Assembly (NCBI GenBank): GCA_930367215.1
Contig: OV884059.1
Location: 38,245,882-38,309,881, forward strand
DNA: 64,000 nt
Direction: 5' to 3'
Source: Pollenia angustigena
Taxonomy: Eukaryota; Arthropoda; Insecta; Diptera; Polleniidae
The notes below the pieces were generated by a model that ran no database searches, was not told the DNA's origin, and worked only from the letters and a program-made list of their open reading frames with translations. The position numbers and the translations under genes are program-made. How positions within the stretch are numbered: the first letter of the stretch is position 1; the number at the start of each line of letters is the position of its first letter. This document shows, piece after piece, positions 11,376 through 22,732 of the stretch.

Positions 11376-11675
11376 AATAGCTGTATTGTTTTTATTATGC
11401 CTAACGTACCTTTGGATGTTTATGAAACACAATGGAACAAAACTACTGTTTGTTAATTGGAAAGAGAATTTTAATGATAATTATCCATCTAATTTAAATC
11501 AGTTTTGACCAAATTTTTATAACTATAATGATACGACAGGTACGAATAATTGTACAGAACTTGTTTTGGCTGTAATCAATAAACATAACTAGATTTTTCA
11601 AATTTTTGGTGAATTTTAGTTATTTGGAAAAAATTTATTTTTTAGGATTTATAGAAAATATTTTTAATAATCTAA

Positions 11676-12278
11676 TGGCGATTTCTTTTCTGAGAAAAAT
11701 GTTGCATTAATGTTACATGTTCTACATTTTTGTGTTCGTTTGTACAAAAAATACAACTGTGGGAAAAATTGTCAAGTTCTTTTGTGAATATGTTGATGAA
11801 AAACATGCAAAACATGTTGCATGTTTTACCCTTACTTTTACTTAAGGTGTTCATACTGCCCTGTTCTAAAACTTTGGTGCTTACTACTTTGTTTGTACAA
11901 CAAATGTTTTATTTTGATCGTCATAATTCATACCGCTCATAATTTTGTTAAAAATTGATTTTAAAACAAAATATAAAAATATTTACAAATTAAAATCAAA
12001 AAAAGTCTATTTATATTATAATCGTTTTAATTTTTATAAGCCATTAGTGATGTTAATATTTGTTTCCAACCCGTAATAGCATGCAGAAACTGCTTAAATA
12101 GCTTTAAAAATCGCTTATTATGTACATTAATGATGAAAGTGTAATAGTTGTAAATAAAAGCACTAATTGTGTTCTATTGAAATTGCACAACATGTAACAC
12201 TTCGAGTGATTTTAGGTAACATTAGAAAATGTTACATGTATGTACTGTAACATATTTTTCTCAGAAAAGAAATCGCCA
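11676..12278. mobile_element. 603-bp PIF-like TIR element with TAA TSD
   Basis: Exact TIR TGGCGATTTCTTTTCTGAGA at 11676 and its complement at 12278, flanked by TAA on both sides (11673-11675, 12279-12281). The interior is non-coding. Longer relative of the 147-bp MITE at 10119. Confidence 0.88.
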
Positions 12279-12361
12279 TAAAATATCTGTTATATTGTAA
12301 AAAACAGAATATTAAAGCTTTGGCAATTTTGGCGATTTTTAATATTAACCTGACAGCTCTG

Positions 12362-13256
12362 GTTAGATTTACTATTTTAGTACACATAATTGGTAACACT
12401 TGTATGTGCTACCTACATATCTTCTATTTCTGAATACATTTTTAATAAATAATTTTATGTTAACTTTTTACGTGAGTTGTAAAATCGAGTGTGCATTGGT
12501 TGAAATTTAAATTAAACACAGAAAACTAAAGGAGGAAAATTTTTGCCACATAGTTTCCCATTATATTTTATCTTTTGACAACGAAACTGGTAGAAAAACC
12601 AATCTTGTTTAAAGAGGCATCCATTTTGTGTGGTAAGGCATTTTGTGAAAATAATTTTTGTGTATATATCTTAGCTGTGTATTATAATATTCATAGAAAG
12701 TTTTTTTAAGCATACGTTTTCAAGTTTTAAGGCGTATTTTTTTTAGATTTTAAACGTTTTACAGCAAAAAAAAAAATTAAATCGTTTGATTAAAATGTTC
12801 AAACGTGCTATAAAAAAATATTTTGAGTGTTCTTGTTTTACTTCACTATAATTTCTATTGATTTTTCTATCAGAAAAAAGTGCACACACGTTATATTTTG
12901 GGATAAGCATCAAAAAAACGTAAAATTATAATAAGTTAAATATGCAATATTACTGCACCATTTGTGTGTAATTATAAAATTGTCTTCTATTTACATCCAT
13001 GTTTATTTACAAATGTTTTGTGAATCTAAAAAAGTTTCATATTCCAGTAGGATTATTTTACAAATTATTAAATTAACACTGCATAAATTTGATAAATGTA
13101 ATTTTCCATTAGTATTTTTTTGTTTTTTAACTAGTGAATATAAAAATAAAATGCGTCTTTGTGAAAAAATTCGATAAATATCAGCTGTTAAAAATTCTAA
13201 CACAAACATGTACATATGTATGGAAGTATGTATGTACGTGTATACATATGTTATGT
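12362..13256. other. AT-rich spacer
   Basis: Long AT-rich stretch. Open frames at 12962-13269 overlap on both strands and look random. A CATA/TGTA-rich microsatellite-like run lies at 13205-13250. Nothing else recognised. Confidence 0.6.
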
Positions 13257-13380
13257 GCCCAGCCAGCAAAATAGTCCGACATGTTCAAGATATCTGAGAG
13301 AAACGTCGACATAAAAGGACTAAATCGTAGATACTTTGTATACGAATTCTTTCAGATTTCTGAACCAAAAATGTATTATA
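13257..13380 (+). mobile_element. Fragment of the CCCAGCCAGCAAAATA TIR family
   Basis: Begins CCCAGCCAGCAAAATAGTCC and shares AGATATCTGAG, GAAACGTCG and GTATACGAATTC with the left part of the element at 25188-25769. The right end was not found, so it is truncated. Confidence 0.7.
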
Positions 13381-13875
13381 TACATACACACATATCGTCA
13401 GATAATTTCAAAAAGCCTTAAGTTACAAAAAATTCAAAATCGACTTTTCGATCGATTATGATGCACAGTATCAAAATACACGCTGCTTGAAAATTTTACT
13501 CTTCTATAATTAAATAGGTATAACGTTTTTATCAACAAAATTCTCAAAGGCGTTAGTGCAACAGCTTTTCGATAAATAATAAATAACAAACACAAAAAAA
13601 AAAAGTTTTGTGTTGTTATTTTTGTTTATCAATAATAAGTTTGAATTTGTTGTGTTTTAATAAGAGATCATCTGTTACGTTTTCTTTTTTTTTCCAAAAA
13701 AATTATTATTTTTAAATTTTGGTTAGTTTTCAATTTAAAGAGTTTTTTGCTTTTCCTGTAAAATTTTTTCAATGTAACTTGCGGCTTTTTTGAAATTATA
13801 TGACGATATGTAATAAAATAAATAAATGTGCTTGACACGAATTCTGACAGAATAAAAGTATGTATGTAAAAAATG
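13381..13875. other. AT-rich spacer
   Basis: Oligo-A and oligo-T rich, no gene or complete repeat recognised. Confidence 0.5.
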
Positions 13876-13966
13876 CAACCCGAGTTAGAATTAAAAAAAA
13901 TCTAAAATAAAAATTTAAGGGGGCTGAGTACCGTTGGCCCCCGCTGAATCCAAAAACCACTATACC
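13876..13966 (+). repeat. Fragment related to the arms of the 51282-52195 element
   Basis: Has AAATTTAAGGGGGCTGAG followed by CCC-rich sequence and an AATCCAAAAACC tail. The arms at 51320-51405 and 52060-52180 carry the same order of blocks. Diverged and one-sided. Confidence 0.55.
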
Positions 13967-13971
13967 ACTTA

Positions 13972-14324
13972 AGGCTAGATTACACTATTATACTTTGTAT
14001 TAATACATGTCAAAAACTCAAGTAATATGACAAAGTGTGATAGTGTGAATGCAATGTGTCACGAAAATGACAAGTATTAAGAAAAAAGTTTGACATCCTA
14101 TACGACTTCATCGTTTTTTGAAAAATTTCTAAACAATAATACTTTTCATTGGATCAGGGTTGCATTTTATTTCATGTGTGAGTGTTTATACTTTGTGTGA
14201 TGATGTGAACACAAACTGTCATGTTACATTAGATTTTTTGACAGTCGCAACAAAACTCATTAGATTTCTATCTCACAAAGTATTATGGAATACGTAAGAC
14301 TTGTGAGATAGTGTAATCTAGGCT
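13972..14324. mobile_element. 353-bp PIF-like MITE with TTA TSD
   Basis: Ends AGGCTAGATTACACTAT and the complement of AGCCTAGATTACACTAT (one mismatch), flanked by TTA at 13969-13971 and 14325-14327. No coding capacity. Confidence 0.85.
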
Positions 14325-14487
14325 TTAGTGACATATGTGGCTACTAAAATTAATGCTTGTGGACACAGAAATTACAACAAGGGTAAAAAACATACCCAAT
14401 TTTTTGCTGGTTCTTTTGTAGTATGCAAATGCAAATGTGCATATAATAAACACAAATGTGTCAATAGTGAATTCGATTGTAATGTAA

Positions 14488-15089
14488 GGGCACTGCTACA
14501 CGTTCAATATATATCGTGATATTTGGATCGCGGTCCATTTTAAAATATTGATGGATCACGAGCGTATGCTACATGTTCAATATTTATCGCGTCAGTATTT
14601 ATGTTATTTTTGTGCTGTGCGGGTCGTCGCGATAAACCCAAAAGAAAAAGTGGAAAGAAACATTTGGAACAAAAAGTGGTTGCAGGATCGGAAAAAATAC
14701 ACAAATTTTGTCAATTGTTTTACTTTTCATTTGTTAAATTTTTTCCACTGCGTATTTTATTTCTTTTATTTTGACACTTTTTACTGACGTATCATGTCAA
14801 TTATTTTACTTTTTATTTGTTTAAGTTTTTCCACTGCGTATTTAATTTCTTTTATTTTGACACTTTTTACTGACGTATTAATTTTTACTAATATTATTTA
14901 ATATCATGAAAATGCTACACGTTCAATATTTATCACGCGATCCACGATCCGCGATCTGGATTTCTGGATTTCATATTTTAGGCCATTCTGCGATATGGAT
15001 CGCGATCCATCAATATTGCATGCTACACGTTCAATAAATATCGTGATACTAGAAATATCACGATATTTATTGAACGTGTAGCAGTGCCC
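14488..15089. mobile_element. Harbinger-like deletion derivative 1, transposase side
   Basis: Exact TIR GGGCACTGCTACACGTTCAA at 14488 and its complement ending at 15089, flanked by TAA (14485-14487, 15090-15092). The sub-terminal parts are shared with 17106-17837. Unique interior at about 14610-14700 (+) reads KEKVERNIWNKKWLQDRKKY, resembling the N-terminal W-x-W/R-rich start of Harbinger nucleases. Includes a ~93-bp tandem duplication (TTTTATTTGTTTAA, TTTTGACACTTTTTACTGAC) shared by both copies. Confidence 0.85.
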
Positions 15090-15092
15090 TAA

Positions 15093-15530
15093 CGTTTCAC
15101 GGCAACACAAAACATAAAGGATATGCCACATCAATACACAATTTAAACATTTTAGGCCTAGATTCGTTAGAAGTACTTAAAATTAAATGAATCACCCAAG
15201 TATTGATAAAGAAAATATCAATCTAATCAAAAACCTTAAAAAAACTCTCAGACTTACTTGATGGTAAGATGGATTTGTGTAACAAAACCACAGCTCATCA
15301 AGTGTTCTAGCAACTATAAGCAACAGGGTTTTCGACCACCCCGACCTGTTGCAAATGCGGTACGACATCTTGTTGAGGACGAATTACAACGACAACAGAC
15401 AGTAAATAAAAAAAAAAGTCTTAACAAAATAGTTTGACATTAAACAGCTATTTTTAACAAGTTGGCAAGCATTTGGCAGATCGTTAACGATATTTTAGCA
15501 AATCGTTAGCCAGAGTTTGATAGTGTATTA
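15093..15530. other. Spacer next to the Gypsy relic
   Basis: No clear coding. It may be decayed Gypsy sequence, since the Gypsy reverse transcriptase relic begins just downstream, but I cannot read a protein from it. Confidence 0.4.
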
Positions 15531-15808
15531 TCAATAATCTTTGTGCTAACTCTGCCCAATTTTCATCATGAATACGGCTCTTAGAATACGGATTTAAATT
15601 GATATTTGAAAAGTGCAAATTCCCAACCAAAGAAATAGATTATTTGCAAGGTTGTATAATTGTATAATTTCAGTATCGGTATAAAACTTTTTTTATTTCG
15701 GTATCGGTATTTTTATTCTATCGGTTTAACGCAACTTTATTAACGGTATACATCGGTATTATAATTAACCAAACAAACAAAAAAATATAAAAAGAAAAAT
15801 ATACTAGT

Positions 15809-15843
<35 letters not shown>

Positions 15844-17105
15844 CATATATATTTTCTATGTATTTTATTATTCATAAATTATATACATCGCTCTTTTATT
15901 GCAACATAGTCATATCTCAAAAAAAAATCAACCTTGGTAAAATGCGATTAAATTTTTCAAAATGCACCTTTTTATATAGATTTAATGAAACATATTTTGC
16001 TATAACTTCGGCTCGGTATGAAGGAACACTTTTGCTTAAGCAACTTCAACTTTTTGTTTTTTTTTTGGATTTCAACTTAAAATATTACCATCACAATAAC
16101 AATACACATACTGCAATCAGTAAAGCGCCAATTACAATGTCAAGTGCTTGTCATGCCGAAAAATTCACTCGTGTACATGTGCTGAATGTAATATTAACCG
16201 TCATATCTAAATTTTTTTGATTTTCTATCCAGCATCGTCGGTGTCACACATAGAAATACATTTTTACTAATATGTACTATGTACCACAATGCTTGATGAA
16301 TATTTTGATAAATGTTTTTAAACTTGAACTTTTGTATGTACCTACATATATCAAATTGTCATACGCCACAACTAAAAATTTTCTATACAATAGGTGTGTT
16401 CCACAAGATCTCGGGCAAGTTCGGACTTATGAGAGTAAAATGAAAATTACTCTCTAAATTTGCCAAATTACCCAAAACTGCTGGAACGCAAAAAACCATT
16501 TTCGCACTTCTTCAAATACTAATGCTGCTTTCTTTTCAAATTAAGATCTATTTAAGTGATTTTAGACGCTTAAAAGTAATAACATTATAAAACCAAAACA
16601 TTTGCATCATTGTAATTTTTTATATTTTGTTTTTTATATTAAAGATTAAGGGAAATATGAATGCAATAACGTTTTAACCACTTGAATTTTTTTGCAAAAA
16701 ACCTTAAATTTGGTTTTTTAATTAAAACTAAACTTTTTCTTTTGCTTGTAAATTTCCTGAATTATTTATCAGTTCAAAAGTAAACACAAACAGTTGATTG
16801 TTTTTTTCTTGTCCGAACTTACCCAAAGAAAAAGTTCGTGCAAATTTGTACAGAAAATGAAAAATATTACTCTCTCAATTACTCTCTTAATTGCACAAAA
16901 ATTGTTATGTGGAACGCTTTTGGGAAACTTTGTGCAAGTTCGGACTGTTTCGTTATGCATCTGGAACAGAGCTAGTCTTGTCGTAGAACTTATGTTACAT
17001 CCTATGATTTAAAAATAGTAACAAACAATAACAGTGTTGCAACCATAGGGCGTCAAGTAAAAAAAAATATTTTTCATTAGTACAACTTTTAAATTTTTTC
17101 TATTT

Positions 17106-17837
17106 GGGCACTGCTACACGATCAATAAATATCGTGATATTTGGATCACGATCCATTTTAAAATATTGATGGATCACGAGCGTATGCTACATGTTCAATA
17201 TTTATCGCGTCAGTATTTATGTTATTTTTATGTATTTTGTTTATTTTAATAATTTTTGCAGTGCAGTCGCTCTTTTTATTTTGTCGGAATAAGCTTTAGC
17301 CGACGAGTCCCACAATTCCGGCAATGCCTCCAAACTAAAAATGAAATCTTTTAAAATAATTTTTTCACTGGTTAATTCCGATTCCACCGGCAGAACCCAC
17401 TCGATTTCACTGTCTTCTGCCATTACCCTTTATTTCAATAAACTTTTCACAAATTTTGTCAATTGTTTTACTTTTTATTTGTTTAATTTTTTCCACTACG
17501 TATTTTATTTCCTTTATTTTGACACTTTTTACTGACGTATCATGTCAATTATTTTACTTTTTATTTGTTTAATTTTTTCCACTGCGTATTTTATTTCTTT
17601 TATTTTGACACTTTTTACTGACGTATTAATTTTTATAATTATTATTTTATATCATGAAAATGCTACACGTTCAATATTTATCACGCGATCCACGATCCGC
17701 GATCTGGATTTCTGGATTTCATATTTTAGGCCATTCTGCGATATGGATCGCGATCCATCAATATTGCATGCTACACGTTCAATAAATATCGTGATACTAG
17801 AAATATCACGATATTTATTGAACGTGTAGCAGTGCCC
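17106..17837. mobile_element. Harbinger-like deletion derivative 2, MADF side
   Basis: Same TIR as 14488-15089 (GGGCACTGCTACACG), flanked by TTT at 17103-17105 and 17838-17840. The shared outer ~300 bp are nearly identical to derivative 1, but the unique interior is different and encodes a MADF-like N-terminus on the minus strand. Confidence 0.88.
17241..17423 (-). pseudogene. MADF-like DNA-binding protein, N-terminal fragment
   Basis: Sixty codons from ATG at 17423. After an acidic leader (MAEDSEIEWVLP) comes a MADF-type helix-turn pattern: SLEALPELWDSSAKAYSDKI, then KRATALQKLL. PIF/Harbinger elements commonly carry a MADF or Myb-like second protein beside the nuclease, and this fragment lies in a TIR element sharing ends with a copy that holds a nuclease-like fragment. 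The rest of the protein is deleted, so it is a relic rather than a working gene. Confidence 0.7.
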
Positions 17838-18513
17838 TTTGAAAAATTATAATTTTTTTAAATACCGAAACGATTGTACCGGTATAATACCGGTATGTAT
17901 AAAGGGAAACGGTATAGGTATACCGGTATTTTATGCAAAGAAATTATTTTGGTATCGGTATCAATACCAGTATTCAATTTAAACGGTATTGGTATCGGTT
18001 GCCAACCTTGATTATTTGGGCTACAAAAGTAACCAATAGAGGTTTAAGCCAAATCCTGTACGAGCAGCAGCAATCATCAACATGCCGGATCCTACTTATA
18101 TTTCCGAATTCCGTTCTGTTTTTGGTGCTATTAATTTTTATTGGAAATTTGTATAGACAGAATGCACAAATTACGTGGCCCGCGGGTTCGAAGATGGATC
18201 AGTGAAATATACTGCACATGCTTCGATATCACACCAGCAGAAAAATCATAGCAAAATTGAAAAGGAAGCCCTGACTCTATTTTCGCAACAACAAAGTTTT
18301 ATAAATTGATCTTCGGTAGGAGGTTCAAATTAAAGACAGACCACAAACCGCTATTAGCAATTTTTGGTAAAAAAACAAGGTAATCGCCTTCAAAGATAAG
18401 CAATAAAGTAACCAACGAAAAAATAGAGGACATAAAGAAAAAAAGTAAAAAATTTATTTGACTTCAAAAATGTTTATACATATATCTTACAGACAAATAT
18501 TTGTACATTCATA

Positions 18514-18882
18514 TATCGTTAGCTAAAATGCAAAAATGCGTAACTAACAAAAATATAATTTTACAGCAGAAACAAAAAACTTTATAAAATGAAACCATAC
18601 ATGGATTAGTCGTCCATGAAATTCTTAAAAAAATTTTCAAAGAAAACCATTTTATTATATTTTGTTAAAAAATGTGTAATTACTTCGTTTTGCATTCATA
18701 AAATAAACACTTGTAGTTACATCCCTTTGTTTTTTGTTAATAAAAGCGTCATTCTTGACAGCAGAAGTGTACAATTATGTCAAGACATATAGTTTAATGG
18801 CATTTATAATAATCAATTAAAAACTTAATTTTGAATTTTTTGTTAGTTACGCCTTTTTGCATCTTAGCTAACGATATGTATG
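18514..18882. mobile_element. Inverted-repeat element (MITE-like)
   Basis: The left arm has ATATCGTTAGCTAAAATGCA, then GCGTAACTAACAAA; the right arm is its complement (GTTAGTTACGCC, TGCATCTTAGCTAACGATAT). Arms of about 40 bp, non-coding centre. Exact ends and TSD unresolved. Confidence 0.65.
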
Positions 18883-19130
18883 TATTATATGTAAAAAAAA
18901 ATTTAAACAATAACATACATACTTAGATAAAAATTTACATTTACTTTGAAATATGTAAAATTATTTAAAAAATAACCAAACATAAAAATTCATTGCACTT
19001 ATTTAAAATTTCATATTGGAATATCTATTATAATAAGCTTATTGTTTATTATACATTCCAGATTTGAGAATCGAATCTCAACAACTAATGTTTGGAATGT
19101 AACAGCCATGTACTTGTACTTATAAAGCTT

Positions 19131-19287
19131 AAAGTGCCCATAAACTTGCAGTATTGTTGTATAATTCGTAGGATGAAAGTGCGATTTTGATCGTGTATGG
19201 GCTTGTTTGACTACCGTTACAAAATTCGATTTGTATGTATATACACACGTCCACCCAACAACGATACTGCTCGCTTATGTCCACTTT
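19131..19287. mobile_element. Short TIR element (MITE)
   Basis: Left AAGTGCCCATAAACTTGCAG and right (complement) AAGTGGACATAAGCGAGCAG, followed on both arms by TAT[TC]GTTGT. About 157 bp. TSD not clear. Confidence 0.65.
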
Positions 19288-19444
19288 TGCAAAAAGAAAA
19301 TAAGTGCTACGATTTATTTGCAAAAGCGAAAGTTCAGTAGGAGTATAACACATGTATGTTGAAACCAGTTAAAAGCAAACAAATACAAGCAAAGGAACTC
19401 GCTGTTTGCACCAATAATTTCTGTACGCTTTTGTTTTGAGTCAG

Positions 19445-19630
19445 CTGCTTAACGTTTTTATTACCGCTATCCCGGGATTATTCTAAAAATGTAGTTCCGA
19501 ATCCCGGGATCATAACTGTATAATGTAATTATGAATGCCCGAATACCCAAATCCCTCGATTATTCTAAAAATGTAAGCCCCGAATCCCTGATTTTTACAT
19601 AAAAATCCCGAGATTTTGGGCTTAGTAAAA
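19445..19630. repeat. Degenerate tandem repeat with CCCGGGATTATTC motif
   Basis: Two to three diverged units carry ATTATTCTAAAAATGTA next to CCGAATCCC/CCCGGGAT. No coding. Confidence 0.6.
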
Positions 19631-19792
19631 ATGTGCTAATTTTTTTTATATATTTAAATAAACGTGAACACCCTGTTAAAAATAACTTAAAAATTTAATA
19701 TTAAATCATACTGGCAATGAATCTAATTTTTAACGGGTGACAAAAAGGAGTCGCAAGTGAATATGGATATTAATCTTACAATACATGTATAA

Positions 19793-19866
19793 TTGGCCTT
19801 ATAGGCTTTCTTTGTATTGATTAAATAAATAAATAAAATAAAAAATAAATAAATTAAATAAAAACA
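19793..19866 (+). mobile_element. LINE 3' tail fragment with stem-loop
   Basis: A small hairpin GGCCTTATAGGCT precedes GATTAAATAAATAAATAAAA. The same arrangement (GGCCCTATGGGCT then GATTAAATAAAG) ends the LINE at 22733-24405, so this is probably a severely 5'-truncated relative. Confidence 0.55.
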
Positions 19867-20039
19867 AGTAAGAAAGTATAGTCGGTCAAGCCCGACCATA
19901 TGATACCCTACACCACAGTATTTAAAAACACATCATGCTTATGTGTGCATATAAATATAGATTTATCTATGTTTATAAACTTCATGAAAATAGGTTTGAA
20001 AGTTTGTGAGAGACAGAAATTGCACCCTACCTCCCCTTG

Positions 20040-20893
20040 GGTGGGGTGTCACAAAGCCATAGGACATAAAGCCATAATGGCTCAATGTCTCAATCCAAAC
20101 GGACATAAAGCCATAAATTGGATATGGCCTTAAGTCTCATATCAATTTTAGTGGAATGGGACATAAAGCCATTATGGTGTTATGTCCCATTTGATGTGTT
20201 GCGTTACAAATGCTTATATGGTATAACAAAGACCTGCTTCGCTAACTAAAGCTTCGCTGTATAGACGGCCTTCGGCCGGGCGCAAGGATTTTCTGCTCCA
20301 TAGTATAACAAACACCGGCTTCGCTTACTAAAGCTTCTCTGTATAGCCGGCCTTTTGGCGGACGCAAGAATTTTCTCCTTTATGGTATAACAAGTACCGA
20401 TTTCGCTAAGTAAAGCTTCTAAAATCTGTCTGGTTTCCCAACGAAGGCCGTTTACGCAGAGAAGCTTAAGTTACCGAAGCCGGTGTTTGTTATACCATAG
20501 AGGAGAAAATCATTGCGTCCGGCCGAAGGCCGGCTATGCAGAGAAGCTCTAGTTAGCGTAGCTTTTTCGGGTTTTTTCCATAAATGAACGACGTCCGCAA
20601 ATTTAGGGGCTTAGTTCATTTTGGGTTTGGGGAGTTAATTCATTGGGGACTTAGTTCATACCGCCATTTTTGACATAAAACAGGGCGACATGAAACAACA
20701 AAGCATTTTCTACATGAAATAGGGGGAAATACAATCATTATCAAAAATATGGCTTTATGTCTCATTTTACGGAAAACATTTATGGCGTTAAGTCCCATTA
20801 TATTGAGACTTAATGGCATATGCCCTTATGTCTCAATGGAATGGGACTTGACGCCATATGGCTTTATGTCCTATGGCTTTGTGACACCCCACC
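20040..20893. mobile_element. Mutator-like TIR element with satellite core and 9-bp TSD
   Basis: Ends GGTGGGGTGTCACAAAGCCA and its complement, extending about 35 bp into further ATAAAGCCAT/ATGGCTTTAT repeats. Flanked by CTCCCCTTG at 20031-20039 and 20894-20902. A 9-bp TSD with long TIRs is the pattern of Mutator-like elements. The centre (20215-20575) is an array of ~83-bp units also found inside the 51282-52195 element. No transposase. Confidence 0.85.
20215..20575. repeat. ~83-bp satellite array, part direct and part inverted
   Basis: Units carry GGATTTTCTCCTCTATGG, TATAACAAACACCGGCTTCG, CTAAAGCTTCTCTG and CGGCCTTCGGCCGGGCGCAA. Three run on the plus strand, then from about 20440 roughly two run inverted. 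Clearly more GC-rich than the flanks. The same unit is at 51710-51955. Confidence 0.85.
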
Positions 20894-21432
20894 CTCCCCT
20901 TGTGGTCCTATTTTTGAAAAACTGTATAGCTAATGTGTCCATAAAGATATGGATCTATCTATGTTTTAAATTTCATTAAAATCGGTTTGAGAGGCAGAAA
21001 TTGCCCCTATCTCCCCTCGTGGTCCTATTTTTTTAAAAAATGCATACATTTTGTGTCTATAAAAATATGGTTCTATCTATGTTTTAAATTTCATTGAAAT
21101 CGGTTTGATAGTTTCTGAGAGGAAGAAATTTCCCCCTATCTTCCCTCGTGGTCCTACGATTCGGCCCATTTTCAATAGGCTTGGTCCTTGTGCCAATAAG
21201 AACCTATGACCCAAATTTCATCAAATTATCTCCAAAATTGCGACCTGTACTTTGCGCACAAGGTTACATGGACAGCCAGCCAGTCAGCCAGCCAGCCGGA
21301 CGGACATCGTTAGTTCGATTCTGATTCGATCGGTATACTTAAAGGAGGGTCTAGGACCAATATTTTAAGGCGTTACACACATCAGCACAAATGCATAATA
21401 CCCTCTCCACTATTGTGGTGTGAGTATAAAAA

Positions 21433-22163
21433 TAAATAAATTTTACATGCAATGCATTTTGTACCACAGAAAACAAAATCATAAGATAAAGTTCGGTGTG
21501 CTCTTTTTTCCAAGCGAATGATAATAGAACTGCGCACGCAAAATGCAAGTTGTGCAAAAAGGTGTTAAAAAACTTTAGGGGGTTCTACCAAAGGTCTTTT
21601 GACACATAATTGTTTAATTTTATTTTATTAGATTATTACTTGCATTGAGATAAAATAAATTAAAAATTGTCATATAGCATATATGTAGCTATTTTTTTAC
21701 GATACAACCCAGAATATTGAATGAGAACATTGGTTTCGTCGGCAGCATATCGTCACCTAAAAGATGATATAACCTATCTGCATTTTTCAAAAGTTTACAG
21801 GAGAGGGAAAAAACGTTATAAAATTTGAACTATTAACGATATTTAAACGAAAATTACACATTTTGATTAAAATGAAACCAGTAATATATATCGGTTGAGA
21901 AAATTTTGTTTTTCTAATCACAGCTTATGTTATGACACTTAGGTTTTTTGGAATTGTAAAAATCTGAAACCAAATAAAATATCTGCAGTACTAATTAGTA
22001 TGAATAAATAAAAATGTCTTTATACACATGAATATTATATACATTAAATAATTACAGTAGTAGTTTATTTACTGGTTTAAGCAAAAACAAGTACTTAATG
22101 TTTGTTTAAATTACACTATGCAACAAAATTAAACTTTTATCGTGATTTTTGATGATTTATTTT
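21433..22163. other. AT-rich spacer between inverted repeat copies
   Basis: No coding or repeat signal seen. It is the loop between copy X and inverted copy Y. Confidence 0.6.
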
Positions 22164-22732
22164 CCTTTTTATACCCACATCACAATAGTGGAGAGGGTAT
22201 TATGCATTTGTGCTGATGTGTGTAACGCCTTAAAATATTGGTCCTAGACCCTCCTTTAAGTATACCGATCGAATCAGAATCACTTTCTGAGTCGAACTAA
22301 CGATGGCTGTCCATGTAACCTTGTGCGCAAAGTACAGGTCGTAATTTTGGAGATAATTTAATAAAATTTGGGCCATAGGTTCTTATTGGCACAAGGACCA
22401 AGCCTATTGAAAATGGGCCGAATCGTAGGACCACGAGGGAAGATAGGGGAAATTTCTTTCTCTTAGAAACTATCAAACCGATTTTAATGAAATTTAAAAC
22501 ATAGATAGATCCATATCTATATGAACACATAAGCTAAACCGATTTTCAAAAATAGGACCACAAGGGGAAGTAGGGGGCAATTTATGTCTCTCACAAACTT
22601 TCAAACCGTTTTTCATGACGTTTATAAACATAGATAAATCCATATTTATATGGAAAGCATGATTTGTTTTTAAATACTGTGGTGTAGGGTATCATATAAT
22701 CGGGCTTGACCGACTATACTTTCTTACTTGTT
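22164..22732 (-). repeat. Dispersed repeat, copy Y (inverted relative to copy X)
   Basis: Complement of copy X without the Mutator-like insertion: starts TATACCCACATCACAATAGT and ends at GACTATACTTTCTTACTTG. Carries about two of the ~115-bp units. It abuts the LINE at 22733. Confidence 0.75.

Larger units (their letters stand above)
10004..12361. mobile_element. hAT-like composite element hosting nested insertions
   Basis: The left end starts CAGGGCTTTCATATCTGGCG and the right end finishes GACAGCTCTG, inverted relatives of the CAGGGCTGTCAGATATGGCG terminus. The flanking 8-mers are CTAAGATT and GTTAGATT, a TSD with two mismatches. Inside lie a MITE at 10119-10265, a palindromic element at 10308-10737 that itself holds a MITE, a Rep-H copy at 11050 and a 603-bp TIR element at 11676-12278. 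The outer pairing is less certain than the nested ones. Confidence 0.5.
15647..18010. mobile_element. 2364-bp hAT-like element with exact 8-bp TSD
   Basis: Starts CAAGGTTG at 15647 and ends CAACCTTG at 18010, flanked by ATTATTTG on both sides (15639-15646 and 18011-18018); the site is in a Gypsy RT codon run. Sub-terminal regions are rich in TATCGGTAT/ATACCGGTA motifs. No transposase is readable. A repeated CAAGTTCGGACT motif with nearby TTACTCTC occurs at 16420 and 16940. Includes (AT)n at about 15820-15850 and the nested Harbinger-like copy at 17106-17837. Confidence 0.9.
15531..18375 (+). pseudogene. Gypsy-type pol relic (RT end and RNase H), split by a hAT-like element
   Basis: Coding resumes across the 15647-18010 insertion: upstream the frame reads IFEKCKFPTKEIDYL, downstream GYKSNQ then RFKPNPVRAAAIINMPDP, which is the conserved end of Ty3/Gypsy reverse transcriptase. 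After a deletion the RNase H follows at about 18170-18370 with FEDGSVKYTAHASIS, IEKEALTLF, FGRRFKLKTDHKPLLAIFG. Several stops and frameshifts are present. LTRs were not found. Pol parts are 15531-15646 and 18011-18375. Confidence 0.85.
19867..21432 (+). repeat. Dispersed repeat, copy X, with internal ~115-bp tandem units
   Basis: Begins AAGTAAGAAAGTATAGTCGG and ends near CTATTGTGGTGTGAGTATAA. The interior has three diverged tandem units containing CTCCCCTCGTGGTCCTATTT and CTATCTATGTTTTAAATTTC, then GCCAGCCAGCCGGACGGACA and ATTCGATCGGTATACTTAAA. It is split by the TIR element at 20040-20893. Copy Y is inverted at 22164-22732. Such repeats are common in fly genomes and may be Helitron-derived, but I see no diagnostic Helitron end. 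Confidence 0.7.

Noticed and set aside
13003..13269. Overlapping plus and minus frames near 13 kb
   Set aside because: Random frames in AT-rich DNA with a CATA/TGTA microsatellite; no domain.
15858..16220. Plus-strand open frame of 120 codons
   Set aside because: Composition follows AT-richness, no domain, and it lies inside a non-coding hAT-like element next to an (AT)n run.
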